Positions 15,031 to 26,569 of a stretch of DNA of 64,000 nucleotides are shown piece by piece. Below the pieces are notes generated by a model that was given only the letters and a program-made list of their open reading frames with translations, did not search any database and was not told the DNA's origin. Position 1 is the stretch's first letter, and the number at the start of each line of letters is the position of its first letter. The position numbers were made by a program, and so were the translations under genes. The DNA lies in assembly GCA_015478945.1 (NCBI GenBank), contig JABUQX010002258.1, forward strand, positions 45,001-109,000. Reading direction: 5' to 3'. This stretch comes from Trachelipus rathkii. Its lineage: Eukaryota; Arthropoda; Malacostraca; Isopoda; Trachelipodidae.

Positions 15031-15290
15031 TACCATAAAAGGTCAATCCATATGATATAAATAATAATAAGATAATTTAATATATAAAGACCTCCAATAT
15101 ATAATAAAATTAACCAGAATATATGATGATAAGAATAATAAATAGATATAATAATAATAATAATAATAAAGTCGTCACGTATAGAACTGAGAAATAAACA
15201 TATGTTGCATGAGTCAATACCTAATATTTTATAAGAAAACGGTAGATATAATAGGAATATAGAATCAATAGAGATGCAAAGCATTTATGT
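15031..15290. other. AT-rich spacer with ATAATA run
   Basis: Contains an ATAATAATA run at about 15150-15170. No gene was seen. Confidence 0.5.
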
Positions 15291-15839
15291 CTTAATAGGC
15301 ACAGCTTTTAGCATAGATTCTTCCTAGATCTTCGAATAACAATCTGCCGACGAGAATTTATCACTAGAATATTCTTTGGAACGTACTACTTGTAAGTAAA
15401 TTCATTTGAAAATTGCATACAATCTATGAAATATGTTATGCCTACAGCACTAATATACTCCGCGTCACTGAGTGAACAGCAGCCGAGAGATTATATATAT
15501 ATATTAAATTCCTTATGAATTTAGAATAGCAAAAATATTACTTAACATATTTTACCTAGCCTCTCTATTGAAACGTAATGAATAAGTAAGAGTTCCAAAA
15601 CTTAAAATATATTAAATTATACTAGTATATTATATAAGATATTGTAGAGAGGCCAATTTCGTTTGTCTGTTATCCTTTTCATATAGTCTATTGTAAAAAT
15701 CTAGGCGTAAATCGGACGATTTTTCATTGTGACCCATTTTGTAATTAATATGGATCGCTGTGAATCTATCATCGTTTGAATTTAGTAAGATAAGTTGGGA
15801 CCTCCTGCGCAGCAGCCTAAGTATCACGCAACTAAATAA

Positions 15840-16046
15840 TCGCACAATTTTGTCTCATCAATTTTGAGAAAGTAAAGTGACAAGTGAGCTGATTTCTTAT
15901 TGTGTAATTGTTGTTATTCGTTCTTCTCTTAGTCGCATTATTACGTATTAGGTGATATTTTAGACCTGCTGTACCGTGTGAATATTGAGAGCTCTTGCGT
16001 TCAACGTCACGTGCCAGTATCCCAGCATCGTCCGTAATCTCTGTAA
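15840..16046 (-). other. Possible minus-strand exon, unidentified
   Basis: On the minus strand a pyrimidine-rich stretch ending in TTACTTTACAG (about 16033-16043) looks like a splice acceptor. It is followed by an open frame of about 65 codons beginning EITDDAGILARDVERKSS. Composition is less biased than the flanks. Adjacent minus-strand frames at 15630-15845 and 16068-16346 are similar in length but in other frames. I recognise no family, no donor is obvious, and the frame could be chance. Treat it as a candidate only. Confidence 0.18.
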
Positions 16047-16349
16047 AGTAAGCCAATGTAAGTGGCGTTACAACCTGTTAATGAAAGTAATGATCAACTT
16101 GAAATTTTTTGATATAACAGCTTGGGGTGTAGACGACTCCGCACATAGGTGAGAATGATTCATTCTACTGTGTGAGCTACTAAAGGCGTGTATAGATACA
16201 GTGTCAACTCTTTTGTGCTGATATATATATACTAATAAAATAGATGTTGATTGCTTTTCATACTTTGGCCTTTGTGGGTAGATTAGACTATAGATGATGG
16301 AATTATGGACCAAGATAAAAATAAATATGTAAGGATTGTTATTCAATAT

Positions 16350-16750
16350 CGTATAAAAATGAGATTATTTGAAAGTTGGGAAATATGATAGATAAAGTTT
16401 CAAGTACAGTAAATGATATATATAATATTGGGGTGAGAGGTTTAAGATATTTCACTGACTTTCATTACACAATCTTTAGTCATCGTTCTTTTCTTACTTA
16501 ATAGGAAACGCCATCACCGGAAATAGTGATTTTATATAGAAGAGAATTAATTAAATAATTGAGCTATATGTTGGATATCCAAATAACCAGATTAATAGAA
16601 TGATGAATAATTATTTCAGAAAGTCTTCGTGATCAATCAGATTGTGAATACCTCATCACTAATTAATAATTTATATTAATAGATAAGTAAATATTTTATA
16701 TCAAATAAGTCTTGATAATTAAATAATTTTTAATAACTGAACTAAATAAA
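16350..16750. other. AT-rich intergenic sequence
   Basis: No gene, RNA or repeat unit recognised. Confidence 0.5.
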
Positions 16751-18320
16751 AGAAAATAAATTTATTCTGAAGATTTAATCAAAATGTTAAAGAAGATCAA
16801 TAATTGAGTGTTGAAAGTGAGATAATAATAATAATAATAATAAATAATAATTAAGTAAAAGAGAAGTATATAGAGAGAATTATGTAAGAGAAATAATGAG
16901 TGCAGAATTATTAATAAATAATAACATAATAGGTGAATAATAAATACAATAGATTATATAAATTTTTACATCTATTGATTTATTCCACAGTAAAAACAAG
17001 GAACATCAAATTAATAATGATGATATAATAATAATGACACAGCAAATTGGGAAAAATACTCAAGAATAATAATAATATGAATGCAAATAAATAGGTAATA
17101 GATAATAATATATAATAATGATGATGATAGGATAATAAGAATAAGATCATAATCAATTATATCACAAAAAACTTAAATCTAATGTAATAATAATGATACT
17201 AATAATAAACGTAATACATAATGATGTATTTATTTAGAAATAATATGAGAGATTATACATCCAAACGGTAAGTAAAGTAAAGGAAGACATAATCAAGTAT
17301 AGTAATATAAAACAATTAATTTAAATAGAATGAGTTTTAGATAATAGGAATCTTTTTACTGAGCAATATGAAATATGGGATTAATAATAATATAATAGTA
17401 TAATATTAAGACTTATGCATCCAAATAAATAATTGGATAATGATTATTATGTAATATAACTACCAATGTAAGTATATAATAGGATAATATATAAAAAATA
17501 AATTGAAAGAATTAATAGTAATCATAAAATTTTAATAAAAATAAATAAAATAGAACTAATAATAATAAAATAATAATATAGTAAAGTATAAGAGATAATA
17601 ATCAATTAATTACCTAATAATAATAATACACAAATCAAAGTATTATTCTTTTTAGGAATAATATTGATGATTAAAATATAAAGATATAAAGAAATATCTT
17701 GATTAGGCTTAATTAATTAATTTTAGACTAATAATTAATGTAGATATGATTTTGAATGAGATTAAGGAGTTTATATCATGAAAATAATAAATTATTGGTG
17801 AGTAATAATTGGACCCGAATTAATCTATTTGGATCCCACTGATAGAGTGAGTGAGAGAGTGAGAGAGATGAGAGAGAGAGATGAATCCATATTAACATCA
17901 TCTAATATTATATCAATTATAGATTATAAATTTAATTTAATTAATAAATCTTAATTAATTCAGCTGTTATATATAATAATATAATAATATAATAATTAAT
18001 AATAATATAAATATATATATATAATAAATAATTTATTAATTAAATTAATAATAATAATTAGCTAAAAATTTTCAACAACCAAAACAACAACAACAGCAAT
18101 ACTAATTACAGCCTCATCAACAACAACAACAACAACATAATAAAAACAAAAACCTCATTCAAATTAATTAATAATAATAAATAATAAATAATAATAATAA
18201 TAAATAATAATATCAATATATAATAATAATAATAATTTTAATATAATAATTAAAAATAATAATTAATAATAATATATATATAAATATAATAAAAATAATA
18301 ATAATATATAATATAGCTTG
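16751..18320. repeat. TAA/AAT trinucleotide tract
   Basis: The + strand is rich in AATAAT and TAATAA over about 1.5 kb, with short unique islands such as 17810-17890, which carries GAGTGAGAGAG. It is the same type of repeat as 5230-11830, but AAT-biased throughout. Confidence 0.75.
18066..18138. repeat. (CAA)n microsatellite
   Basis: CAACAACAA blocks with CAG and CAT interruptions lie inside the TAA tract. This is a local change of triplet type. Confidence 0.8.
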
Positions 18321-19204
18321 CTCCAAATTTAATGAATAGTTATTTGTGTCATATCTGCTGATAGTGTTTTGGAGCTCAGGAATAAAACTGTACTTTGTTT
18401 CCTCATATTATCTATTTCTCAATTATTTGCCAAGGGCGGATGTTGAGACAGTGACTCCATGTAAATATATTCTCCTCTACTAACTTCAGCTTCCACAACC
18501 CTGATTTTTTTTGGCATCAAAATAAATGTCATGACGTTTGGGGTTTGTATCAAGCTGTTAAAATATGTATATTTAATTTTGAAAGTAGGTTTTTGATTGT
18601 TTTTACTGTGTTTTTTTTATATATATAAATAATTGTTTGGTCTCTTAAGACCGAGTTAAATCTTTTTTCCTTCATTGTGTATAAAATGTACTCTATAAAT
18701 GTGTATCTGCCAGTTGGTACCTTTTATAAGTCCTGTAACATTCATATTTTCCTAAATTGTTAAGAAATCATGTCCTGTGTTAAGGACTGTGGAACTGTGG
18801 AAACAGTCAATTGATGAGTCATTGGTGGAGCAACATGGCAATCTACCTTCAATCGCTCTATGCTATTTGAGTACTGTTAGTTAATAAGTCTGTGATGAAG
18901 TTATATGGCAGGATACTGTCAATTATTGTTTGAAGAAGATGAAAGATATTGGCATTTCAAATAGAATATGATGACAGCATGACTGATAAAGAAATAGATA
19001 TTTGTGATTGCCATTTTTAAACTCTCCTCCCAGCCCTCTTCCACTTTCACAAAATATTATTCTGTTGTTTAGGAAACTGGTGTTTTTGTACCCGAAAGAC
19101 TTTAGGTAATCCTTCAGATACAACTAACACGACGTTAGATGTACATTATTATTGCAGCAATTAAAAATTCAGTTTAGGTCAAAGAAGTTTCCTGTGATCG
19201 AAAA
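18321..19204. other. Presumed innexin intron sequence
   Basis: More balanced composition than the TAA tract to the left. It lies upstream of innexin exon 19570-19732 on the same strand. Searching by eye for the conserved N-terminal half of innexins (YCW motif, IDNxxFRLHYK) found nothing here. A 66-codon minus-strand frame at 18923-19123 is unidentified. Confidence 0.4.
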
Positions 19205-19396
19205 TAGAGATGGAGTGATACCAAATTTTTTACGATACCCTACTTCTTATCTTTGCCGATAATGACACCAATTTTATTATATTTTGTTTTGCATCGGTAT
19301 TTTTTACCGATACCGATTTTTACAGGATTTTTCCGATACAGAGTACCGCTACTAAAAAGAATTACTAATAATAAAACGTGCTGATACCATTACTGA
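19205..19396. mobile_element. hAT-type terminal relic or MITE
   Basis: The left end TAGAGATGGAGTGATACC agrees at 13 of 18 bases with the reverse complement of the hAT terminus at 37363-37380 (TAGTGATGGGACGATTCC). The interior carries ATCGGTA-TTTTT-TACCGAT type inverted sequence (19293-19311) and repeated CCGATA, as is common near the ends of animal hAT elements. The right end, ATACCATTACTG, is only a weak inverted match, and I could not find an 8-bp target duplication. No transposase frame fits in about 190 bases, so it is either non-autonomous or a solitary end. It lies about 170 bases upstream of an innexin splice acceptor. Confidence 0.5.
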
Positions 19397-19569
19397 ACTC
19401 CCTTAATCAAAATTTTAAACACAGTCATTATTACTATTGAAATAATTTTTTATTCGTTTTAAATAGCATTATTTTTCTTTTTGGGGAGATCAAATTATAT
19501 TTAAAAAGTAGGATTTAAATACTTATCAATCTTGTGCTTTCATTATTTTATTTTTATATATTTTTATAG

Positions 19570-19732
19570 AATAGATGACAAAAGAGAAGAAGATCAGATA
19601 CGCATATTTATGGAATACTTTAAAGAGAATGTAGGAACTCATCGTGGCTTTTATCAGAAATATTTGTTTAACCACATTTGTTGTCTTAGTATAACTCTTC
19701 TCAACTTTCGTTTTTTAAATTTCGTGTTACAG
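19570..19732 (+). CDS. Innexin, internal exon (end of cytoplasmic loop to TM3)
   Basis: Innexins are four-pass membrane proteins that form gap junctions and hemichannels in invertebrates. The frame reads IDDKREEDQIRIFMEYF at its start, matching the charged stretch before TM3 in the family (RRxxLVDYF). It continues through FYQKYLFNHICC and a hydrophobic segment ending NFRFLNFVLQ, which aligns with the TM3 block of innexins (FYAFRFFxCE...FMDxFL). The upstream border is TTTTTATAG at 19561-19569, a good acceptor, and the exon enters after two bases of a codon (phase 2). The downstream border is CAG|GTAAGT at 19732/19733, a consensus donor with the frame closing on a whole codon. The exon gives 54 complete residues. 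Joined to 25621 the reading continues FVLQ|GEFT, exactly where innexins have the conserved xxFL-DGEF junction between TM3 and the second extracellular loop. The family identification is from memory of the motifs, not a search. Confidence 0.8.
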
Positions 19733-20334
19733 GTAAGTCATTTTTCCACTTATTTAATAATTAAATGTTCTTAATTTAGGAGCATCTAATTAAGGGTGAA
19801 GCCACAATAAAATATTTTTGTTTTGTATATATTTGGAACTTTCTACTCTATTAAATTGTATCTAAGGCCTAAGCTTACAAATATGGGTAAAATTTACTAC
19901 CTGCGCTAGAATAATGGAACTTTTAAGTAAACATCTATATGGCTCTTTAGAAAAATTAGTTTTTTACGAATTCTACTTCTAGTAAATCTCTCTCTTTTTT
20001 TCTACGTGTATATTAATTGTTACTTAACTACTCGTAAAAGTGAACACAATTTCAGTACATGTGCTGGAATTATGATACCAGTTTTGACCAATATCTTTTA
20101 TAGTCGCCGTTAACAATGTACTCTTTGGGTTGGTTCTTTTTTTGCTTCTGTTGTTTTAACGAGCTGCAGCTTGCAGTTGAAATTTCTCGTTCGTGGTTAT
20201 TATATTTGTGCCTTATACCACGGAATGGATTATTAGAATGCTTCATATTCCTAAGTTGAGTATGGATAATTGGGAATTGTAGAAAACATAGCTTTGACTC
20301 GAATAAATGCTTATAAAGTTTTTAACTATAAGAT

Positions 20335-21636
20335 TTACAAGAACAATGTTGCCAACGTTTGTGCACGTCCCCACATCCTTAGCATGGTCAATGACATTGA
20401 GCGTTGGTGATTTCTCAACAAAAGCAAATCTTTAGAATAAAGTCCATAATGCATTAGTCTACTCAGCTTTATTTTTTGTTGTTCCTGGCTGCTAAATACA
20501 CTTTTAGGCAAAATTTCAGGTGTTTGAAAGATGCTGTCGTGCTTAACCCTAAAGTTATTAGATACACAGGATATAGTTTTACTAGTGCTTAATTGTATTT
20601 CAGCCATGTGTTATTATCGTTTGATAGAGAGAAGTTTTTTTCGTCGTCATGTCGTCCTAAATCTGCGTAGGCACTTATTTGTTTTGTCTTGAGATCCTCT
20701 CCACTTTTTTCTCCGCAATTCATACTCTCCCAGAAAGACTTCTTCGTAAGAACCAATCAAGTCGTCTCTTGGTAAATTCTAAATTACTGATTGGAACTTT
20801 GTCAAATGAAATGTAACTAGGTTGGCTGGCAATAAGATACTGTAGAGAATGAGATGGTGTCTTGGTTCTCTGTTTAAAGGGAAGAAATCATGTTGGGCTA
20901 AACCACGGTATATTTTAAAAGTATCTCGTATGCACCGATAGTTTTTCTTTCTTGGATGCGTGTAGAAAATAAGATTGGTGTCGGTGTTCTCTAGAACCAA
21001 CTGTTCTGGTATTGTTTATTTGTTCAACTATAGGATCATATAAGCTGGGAGGTAGTGTAATTCGTTAATATTCTCAGCAATCAACATTTTTTTATATATT
21101 GATGATATATATATTTCTTCTTTGTTTTTTACTTGGGTTAGTCTGCACTAGTAGATCGATCGTTTGAATGCATTTCGTTGAAAAGATTGAAAAGATGTAG
21201 ATCAATCCAAAAATTGAACTACTGCAGGAGGGTCGAATGAAGATAATTAATTAATTAAAATTATTATTTCGTGGTCTTGAAATTGACAATTATGTTTTTT
21301 ATCTGCTTTGTATAATTTCATTATAATCTTGTTAATTTCTTTAAAATGTCATAATTACTATTCTTTGAGTTTTTGCTCTAAAGCTGAGATCAGCTTTTTA
21401 CACTCATATCATTTATTACGGCCTGAACTTTTAAATGTATCAGAGATGTCTAAGAGGACCTCTTGGACAATTGGGCTTACACAGTTAGTACACTTGGCTT
21501 TTGGGAAATGATTTTCTTTAATTAGCTTGGACTCCTCATAGATCAGAGGGCCCGTATGAGTCATGTCCTCCAGATTGGCTAAAGTCAATGACCGTGCTGC
21601 TTTGAGCTTTCCCATGGTAGGCATCTCGCAAGCCAT
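20335..21636 (-). other. Cluster of three minus-strand open frames, unidentified
   Basis: Minus-strand frames of 75, 73 and 90 codons lie at 21409-21636, 20779-21000 and 20335-20607. Unlike most frames in this window they have balanced, protein-like composition, for example KCTNCVSPIVQEVLLDIS, NYRCIRDTFKIYRGLAQHDF and KDLLLLRNHQRSMSLTMLRM. They are in different frames and separated by stops, which suggests a decayed coding sequence of one mobile element inserted antisense in the innexin intron. I recognise no motif. The CxxC in the first frame is a single pair and cannot carry a zinc-finger call. Confidence 0.25.
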
Positions 21637-22019
21637 AAAACAGGCACAAATTAAAAGAAAGTCCGGTTAGGGGTAATAGACTGTTGTTTTGTAATTATAT
21701 TTGGGTCGCAATAAAAACTGTTCCATGGATATAAATCTGTGATCCGCCAGCAAAGTTTTGGTGTGAAAAAGGACTCTTAAATGCAGTTGTTTTGCTAAGT
21801 CTTATTTTTATATTGTAAATAAGTTAAGCCAAAAAGAAGTTAATTTCAATTAATGTGCCTCGATGTTCTTGACTGTGTGGGTACATTGAGGTGGGGGCGT
21901 GTGGCTCGGGTGTGTATTGGTGCTCCATAGTTTCCTTGGAGTAGGTAATAGATGTATTCCCGTGACCGCCGATACCGTGGTTTTACATAACGGTTTAAGG
22001 AATTTGTAATTATTTATTT

Positions 22020-22475
22020 GAGGCAGCAATGTAATGATGAAGTATGGCGCCCTGGGCTCAGAATGTTTCCTGTTAGTTTGAATGATTTTTATGTAGGGTC
22101 CTAACTCCCCGTGGCGTTTGGCGTCGGAATATTCTAATGAAGGTTGTTATTGTTGAGTTGCGAGCGCGAGGGCCCAATGGATGATTACGCCTTTTACATT
22201 GACGATGCTTTTTTCATAGTTGTAATCCGTTCGTGGCGTCCCGCTTGTATTATGTTCTTCTTAGGTGTGTGTATTTTTTTTGAGCTGTGACGGAGTGTCT
22301 GGACTATACTAATATTGGTAACAGATGTGAGAGGTCGGTAATGGCCTGGGCTTTCTTTTTCGACTTTTGTCATAGTTTTCTACTGCTTTTCTTTCTCCAT
22401 TCTTTAGGTGTCCTTTCTTCTTATTCATTTATCTTTCATCCAAACTGTTCTGGGGATAGGAGGTAAATGAAGATA
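22020..22475 (+). mobile_element. LINE 3' fragment (copy 1, plus strand)
   Basis: The stretch GGCTGGGCTTTCTTTTTCGAC-like at about 22345-22375, the following TTTGTCAT and CTACTGCTTTTCTTTC, and the upstream CCTGGGCTCAG (about 22050) match in order the 3' untranslated region of the LINE copies at 26880-27270 and 28030-28470. No reading frame survives. The copy runs into AT-rich sequence at about 22470, as the other copies do at their 3' ends. It sits in the innexin intron in the sense orientation. Confidence 0.6.
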
Positions 22476-25400
22476 ATATATAGTATTTTTTTATTGATAT
22501 AGTATAGTATGTATATTATATTATGGTAGGTTATATTATATTATTTATGATATTTATTTTATATTATTCTACTTATTAATTTTATTATTTATATTATATT
22601 ATAATGTATACTTTATTTTATATAGATATATTTATTGATAATAGTTAAGTTTGTTATATTTATTCTAATCTTGGTTGGATGTAGGGTTCAAGTTCCGAGT
22701 ATGGATCGAACGGGAGGACCGGTATTGAAAGTAAAGCTGTATGATAAGAGTCTTTATGTCGATGTAATGTGATGAGGTGACTGAGGAAGAGTCCGTCGGT
22801 ATGAAATGAAATGTGTGGATATGGTGAGTATTGGAAAAAGTATCCGAGTGTTAAAGTATTTAGGGTATAGTTTTGGATTGAAAGGGAACGGATAATGCGA
22901 GGGTGTGACAATATCTTAAAGTCCTTGTGAGGTTTGTATTATATCTGGTTGCAATAAACTTTTGTGGATATTGTAGAAGAGATCTGTGGAAGTCTTACGT
23001 ACTTTGCTGCTAGGGCGAGTTCCTTAGCATGTTGAGGCATTGTTGATTACCTTTTAGGTCTATTTGCGTTGTGGTGTTAATGGTATAATAGTCAAACTAG
23101 GTGGCTGTATAGTTTTTACGAAAAAGATGTACGTATAGGTCTTTACAAGGTACTAATGTGTTCAGGATAGGTACATTAGTCTTAGGGAGCGTTGTTTAGG
23201 TGCCGAGTGAAGATATTGATGTACATTTAGGAAGTTGAAGCATCATGTTGGGCGAGTCTGTGTGTGTGAGAGATAAAATGGGTATAACTGAAGAGAGATT
23301 TTATTAACGAAAATCTTGCGATGGTTTTGGTCATTGATGGTATGATGTGGAGTGATAGTCCCGGCTATGTGTAACGGCTTGTATGTTATATTTGTGGTGT
23401 ATGTCTAGATATTTCGATCTGGCTTGGGGAGTACCTGAAGATGATACAATGTTGATTTGAAGTCTTCGTTAAAGGGATTATTTACTGATAAGAAAGATTG
23501 ATAAGTGTTGTGACAGTTATGTATCGATGAAGAAAGAGTACAATGTATTTATGGATTGAGGATGTGTTTGTGGGTTTTTGTTGAGTGGATTATCTATGAT
23601 TCATTGTATCCTGCTTCTCCTGGGTTATGAGATCTTTCGAACATTGACACGGGATATCTAATGATTTGGTACGTGCTATGTTGAGGTTCCGTCGCCTAGT
23701 CTCCGTGGATGAGCCCTATAGCAGGATTAGGATTTTTTTTCTATGTATGCGATGAGTTTCTCATTAATGGGAAGGCCTTTCTTTTTCGAGTTTATTCGTG
23801 TCGATGTTTCTTATCTACTTTTTTTCTGGTTTCCGGTGTAATGTCTTCTATGCTTGGACAAATGGTGTGCTTCACAAGTCTTCGATTTGGTCTGGAAAGT
23901 AATTTCGGCAGATGTTTCATAAGGCATCGAATGTGCATTGTTTCAAAAAGATTCGAATAGAGTTTTTTGAACTGTACATTAAATCTATTGTTCATGCATT
24001 TTTATTATACATTATTGCATAATCCGTATCTTCACTTATATTGACTCATAATTGTATATCTATAGTTTTTTGGAATTAGATTATGTTTATCCACTGGCAC
24101 GGCAGAAAAAAATTTAGCAGATTACCACATACTTCGAATCAGGATAGCCAATACATGTATTGAATTAATTATCTCTTTCTGTGTTCTAGTTGCTTCTAGT
24201 TCATGCCTCATTTCACTAATGGATGTTTTACAAGTTAAACCTGTAATATTGTCCTTGGTGGTCCACGGTTGTCTTTTCCTCTTCTTCGTTCTCCAGGTCG
24301 TTTATACAAAGTTTCAAAAGATGTTCCGGTGTGGATTAGTATTCCTGAATCGACTGTTTCTTGGCATTTTATGTATAAGTTCTTTTATGATGACTCTAAG
24401 TAGGCATTTATTCAGATCTATCTTGAATGTTTTCATTCATTCCACATTCCGAGGTGGGGACTGGTTGGGAATTTTTTTCTGCATATGTTAGTTATTTCTG
24501 TTTTGTGGTGGCTTCCTTTTATTGCGTTTCATTTTACCGAAGATGGTCTTGATTTCTTGTCTAGAGTTTTCAGTGCAGGGGATCTGTATATTATTCCCTA
24601 GCAAGCATACTCGCTCCTTGCCGTAGGCAAGTGCTTAGGAAGGATCTAGATTAGTTAATGTCCCTATGACGTTTTGTGTTCGGGTGTTGTTGCGGGAAAC
24701 GTCTCTTTCTAGTAAAGTTGGTATTTATGTTGAGGTTTTGTTGGTTTTTGCATTCCTTGTGGAGTTCACATATTGTTCTGGAGGGCATGTGTATGAGATT
24801 TTATATTACAGTATGTGAATTATAGGATACATTGTCAGTCTTTTATTCCACGTAGCTAGCCTGAGAATTCCACTCTCTTTCATACAAAAAATACCAGTCT
24901 GTTCCACTTTATTCCTCGATATGACTGAGATTTATATATTGGTTCAATTTTATTGTTAAGTTTTTTGTTAAAATCCTTATAACGCGATTCTTTTGTCATC
25001 AGATGTATCCCATATTAAATGGGTTTTTAAAGAGTAGATTTTACCAATATGTTTCTATGATGACTTTTTAATAGCATAGATACCTATGAGTCCATAGTTC
25101 ACTGAGAGTTGGGGTTATTTATTGTGGGGTTCCTGATTTGGATTGAGAATTTTAAAGGAGAAAAATTGAAATGATATGAACTTACTACTTTAATAGTATC
25201 TGGATTGGCGCTATTGAGTTAAGGTATTTTCGGGGATTGGCGATATTTTGATTGGTTGTTATTTATTTGGAGTCTTTTTTGGAGGCGGCTCGCCACGTCT
25301 ATCTTTGGCGATGTCAGTTTTAAGTTTGGAGGAAGCGTCGGGTATTATTATTTGACTGTCCTTATTTTATCCGCGCCGGGGTCTTATATTTGCTTTCGAA

Positions 25401-25560
25401 AGCCGGACCGGAACTTTTACCTAAAACCGGAACCTTATTCGCACTGCTGTTTGGTTATCAGTTCTCGCTATGTGGCGTCGTACCATGGTATGTACTGTGC
25501 TCCCAATACTTGAATTTGATATAGGTATATTACTTTAAGAAGTTATCCCATGTGTGCTTA
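22476..25560. other. Intronic sequence, unplaced
   Basis: 22476-22640 is TA/TTA-rich. 22640-25560 is a T/G-rich + strand of fairly even composition, with several frames of 80-90 codons on both strands (22660-22911 minus, 23709-23960 plus, 24219-24491 plus, 25256-25513 plus). The minus strand at about 24230-24330 reads TGTSFETLYKRPGERRRG, which looks more natural than the + frames, but I cannot assign it. It may be one or more decayed transposons. Confidence 0.35.
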
Positions 25561-25620
25561 GTTTAAATTTTTAAGTTTGATGAGCGTGAATGTAATTATT
25601 TCTTTCATTTTTGTTCCCAG

Positions 25621-26091
25621 GGTGAATTTACAAGACTGGTATTGAATGTTCTCCCATTTCATAGAGACCCAAATAATTTTCGTGACCCTCTCTCAGTTAT
25701 CTTTCCTCCATTTGTTTCTTGCTTTGTCGGAAAGGAAAGTAAAATGTTAAACGAGAGAGAAGATGAAATGAACTGTCACTTGACTTTAATGGAGATGCTG
25801 GAAAAAGTTTTTGTATTTGCATGGGTTTACATAGTGACAGCCTTGGTAATTGGAGGAATTAGTATAATTTTCTTGTTGTGCTTACCTTTTCATAAGAAAT
25901 TTCTGTTAAGAACAAAAGATTCTTCATTGCCGTTTAGGAAATTGAGCAGAATTTTAGCTCATAACTTGAATTTTGGGGATACTTTTCTTCTCTTTATGGT
26001 TAAAAATCATCTAACTGCAAATGAATTTTGTAAGATTTTGATTGAAATCTTGAAGTATTTAAGGAGTGACCCCTTTGCAAAAGAGGACTAA
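25621..26091 (+). CDS. Innexin, terminal exon (second extracellular loop, TM4, C-terminus)
   Basis: The exon follows acceptor TTTTTGTTCCCAG (ending 25620) and opens GEFTRLVLNVLPF, the conserved start of the innexin second extracellular loop. DPLSVIFPPFVSC matches the family's DPM..VFP..xxC, and the second loop cysteine follows after 17 residues (MNCHL). That spacing and the two-cysteine count are what innexins require. LEKVFVFAWVYIV replaces the usual NEKIYVFLWFW and leads into TM4 (VTALVIGGISIIFLLCL). The tail FGDTFLLFMVKNHLTANEF matches the cytoplasmic IGDWFxLYQLxKNxD...F block. The stop is TAA at 26089-26091, giving 156 residues in this exon with no frameshift. There is no local start codon that matters: the upstream splice border decides the start. 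Any initiation inside this exon would remove TM1-TM3. The gene appears intact here, so it is probably functional, but its N-terminal exons are not seen in this window. Confidence 0.87.
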   Translation, partial: GEFTRLVLNVLPFHRDPNNFRDPLSVIFPPFVSCFVGKESKMLNEREDEMNCHLTLMEMLEKVFVFAWVYIVTALVIGGISIIFLLCLPFHKKFLLRTKDSSLPFRKLSRILAHNLNFGDTFLLFMVKNHLTANEFCKILIEILKYLRSDPFAKED

Positions 26092-26495
26092 CTATGAAAG
26101 AGTAGGATGCTACTGGAAGTTTATTTTTGAAAATGATACTAACATTCTATTAAATATAAAATAGCCTAGTTTAAATCTATAAAATTTGTGCTAATTTTAA
26201 CTTAATATTTAACATTCCATTACCAGATTATTTAAATTAATATATTTTTTTGTTTTTGTTTTTTGTCTTATGGCGTATAAATTCTATTTCTATGTTATTT
26301 AACATATCAACATTCCATTACCAGATTGTATTTGTTTTTTATTTTGTTTTGTTTTTATTATGACTTATAAATTATGTTTCTGTTATATTCGGGGGTTATT
26401 AAGGTTATGTGTTGGGTTTTTTTTTTGTACTTTAAATGTAAAGTGAGCGATAATATATATATTCTCTTAAATAAACTGTGCGAAAGTGACTATGG
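26092..26495 (+). other. Innexin 3' untranslated region with poly(A) signal
   Basis: AT-rich sequence follows the stop codon. A canonical AATAAA lies at 26470-26475, about 380 bases after the stop. It is the best candidate for the poly(A) signal, since simple TA repeats start only from about 26570. Confidence 0.55.
26211..26400 (+). repeat. About 98-bp tandem duplication in the 3' UTR
   Basis: CATTCCATTACCAGATT occurs at about 26214 and again at about 26311. It is followed both times by a T-rich run, then TATAAATT and TATTTCT/TGTTTCT, so two adjacent diverged copies of about 98 bases are present. Confidence 0.7.
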
Positions 26496-26569
26496 ATTTT
26501 TCTCATTACCTAAAGTTTAAATTGCAGATTAAGTTCTTTTATTGGACCACCAATATTTGCGGAATATCT

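Larger units (their letters stand above)
19733..25620 (+). other. Innexin intron, phase 0, 5888 bases
   Basis: Starts GTAAGT and ends in a pyrimidine-rich TTTCATTTTTGTTCCCAG. It contains a LINE 3' fragment (22020-22475), a cluster of unexplained minus-strand frames (20335-21640) and unplaced sequence (22640-25560). Confidence 0.75.

Noticed and set aside
24219..24491. 90-codon hydrophobic + frame as a membrane protein
   Set aside because: Hydrophobicity follows the T-rich + strand. It lies in the innexin intron with no splice borders, and the opposite strand looks more natural.
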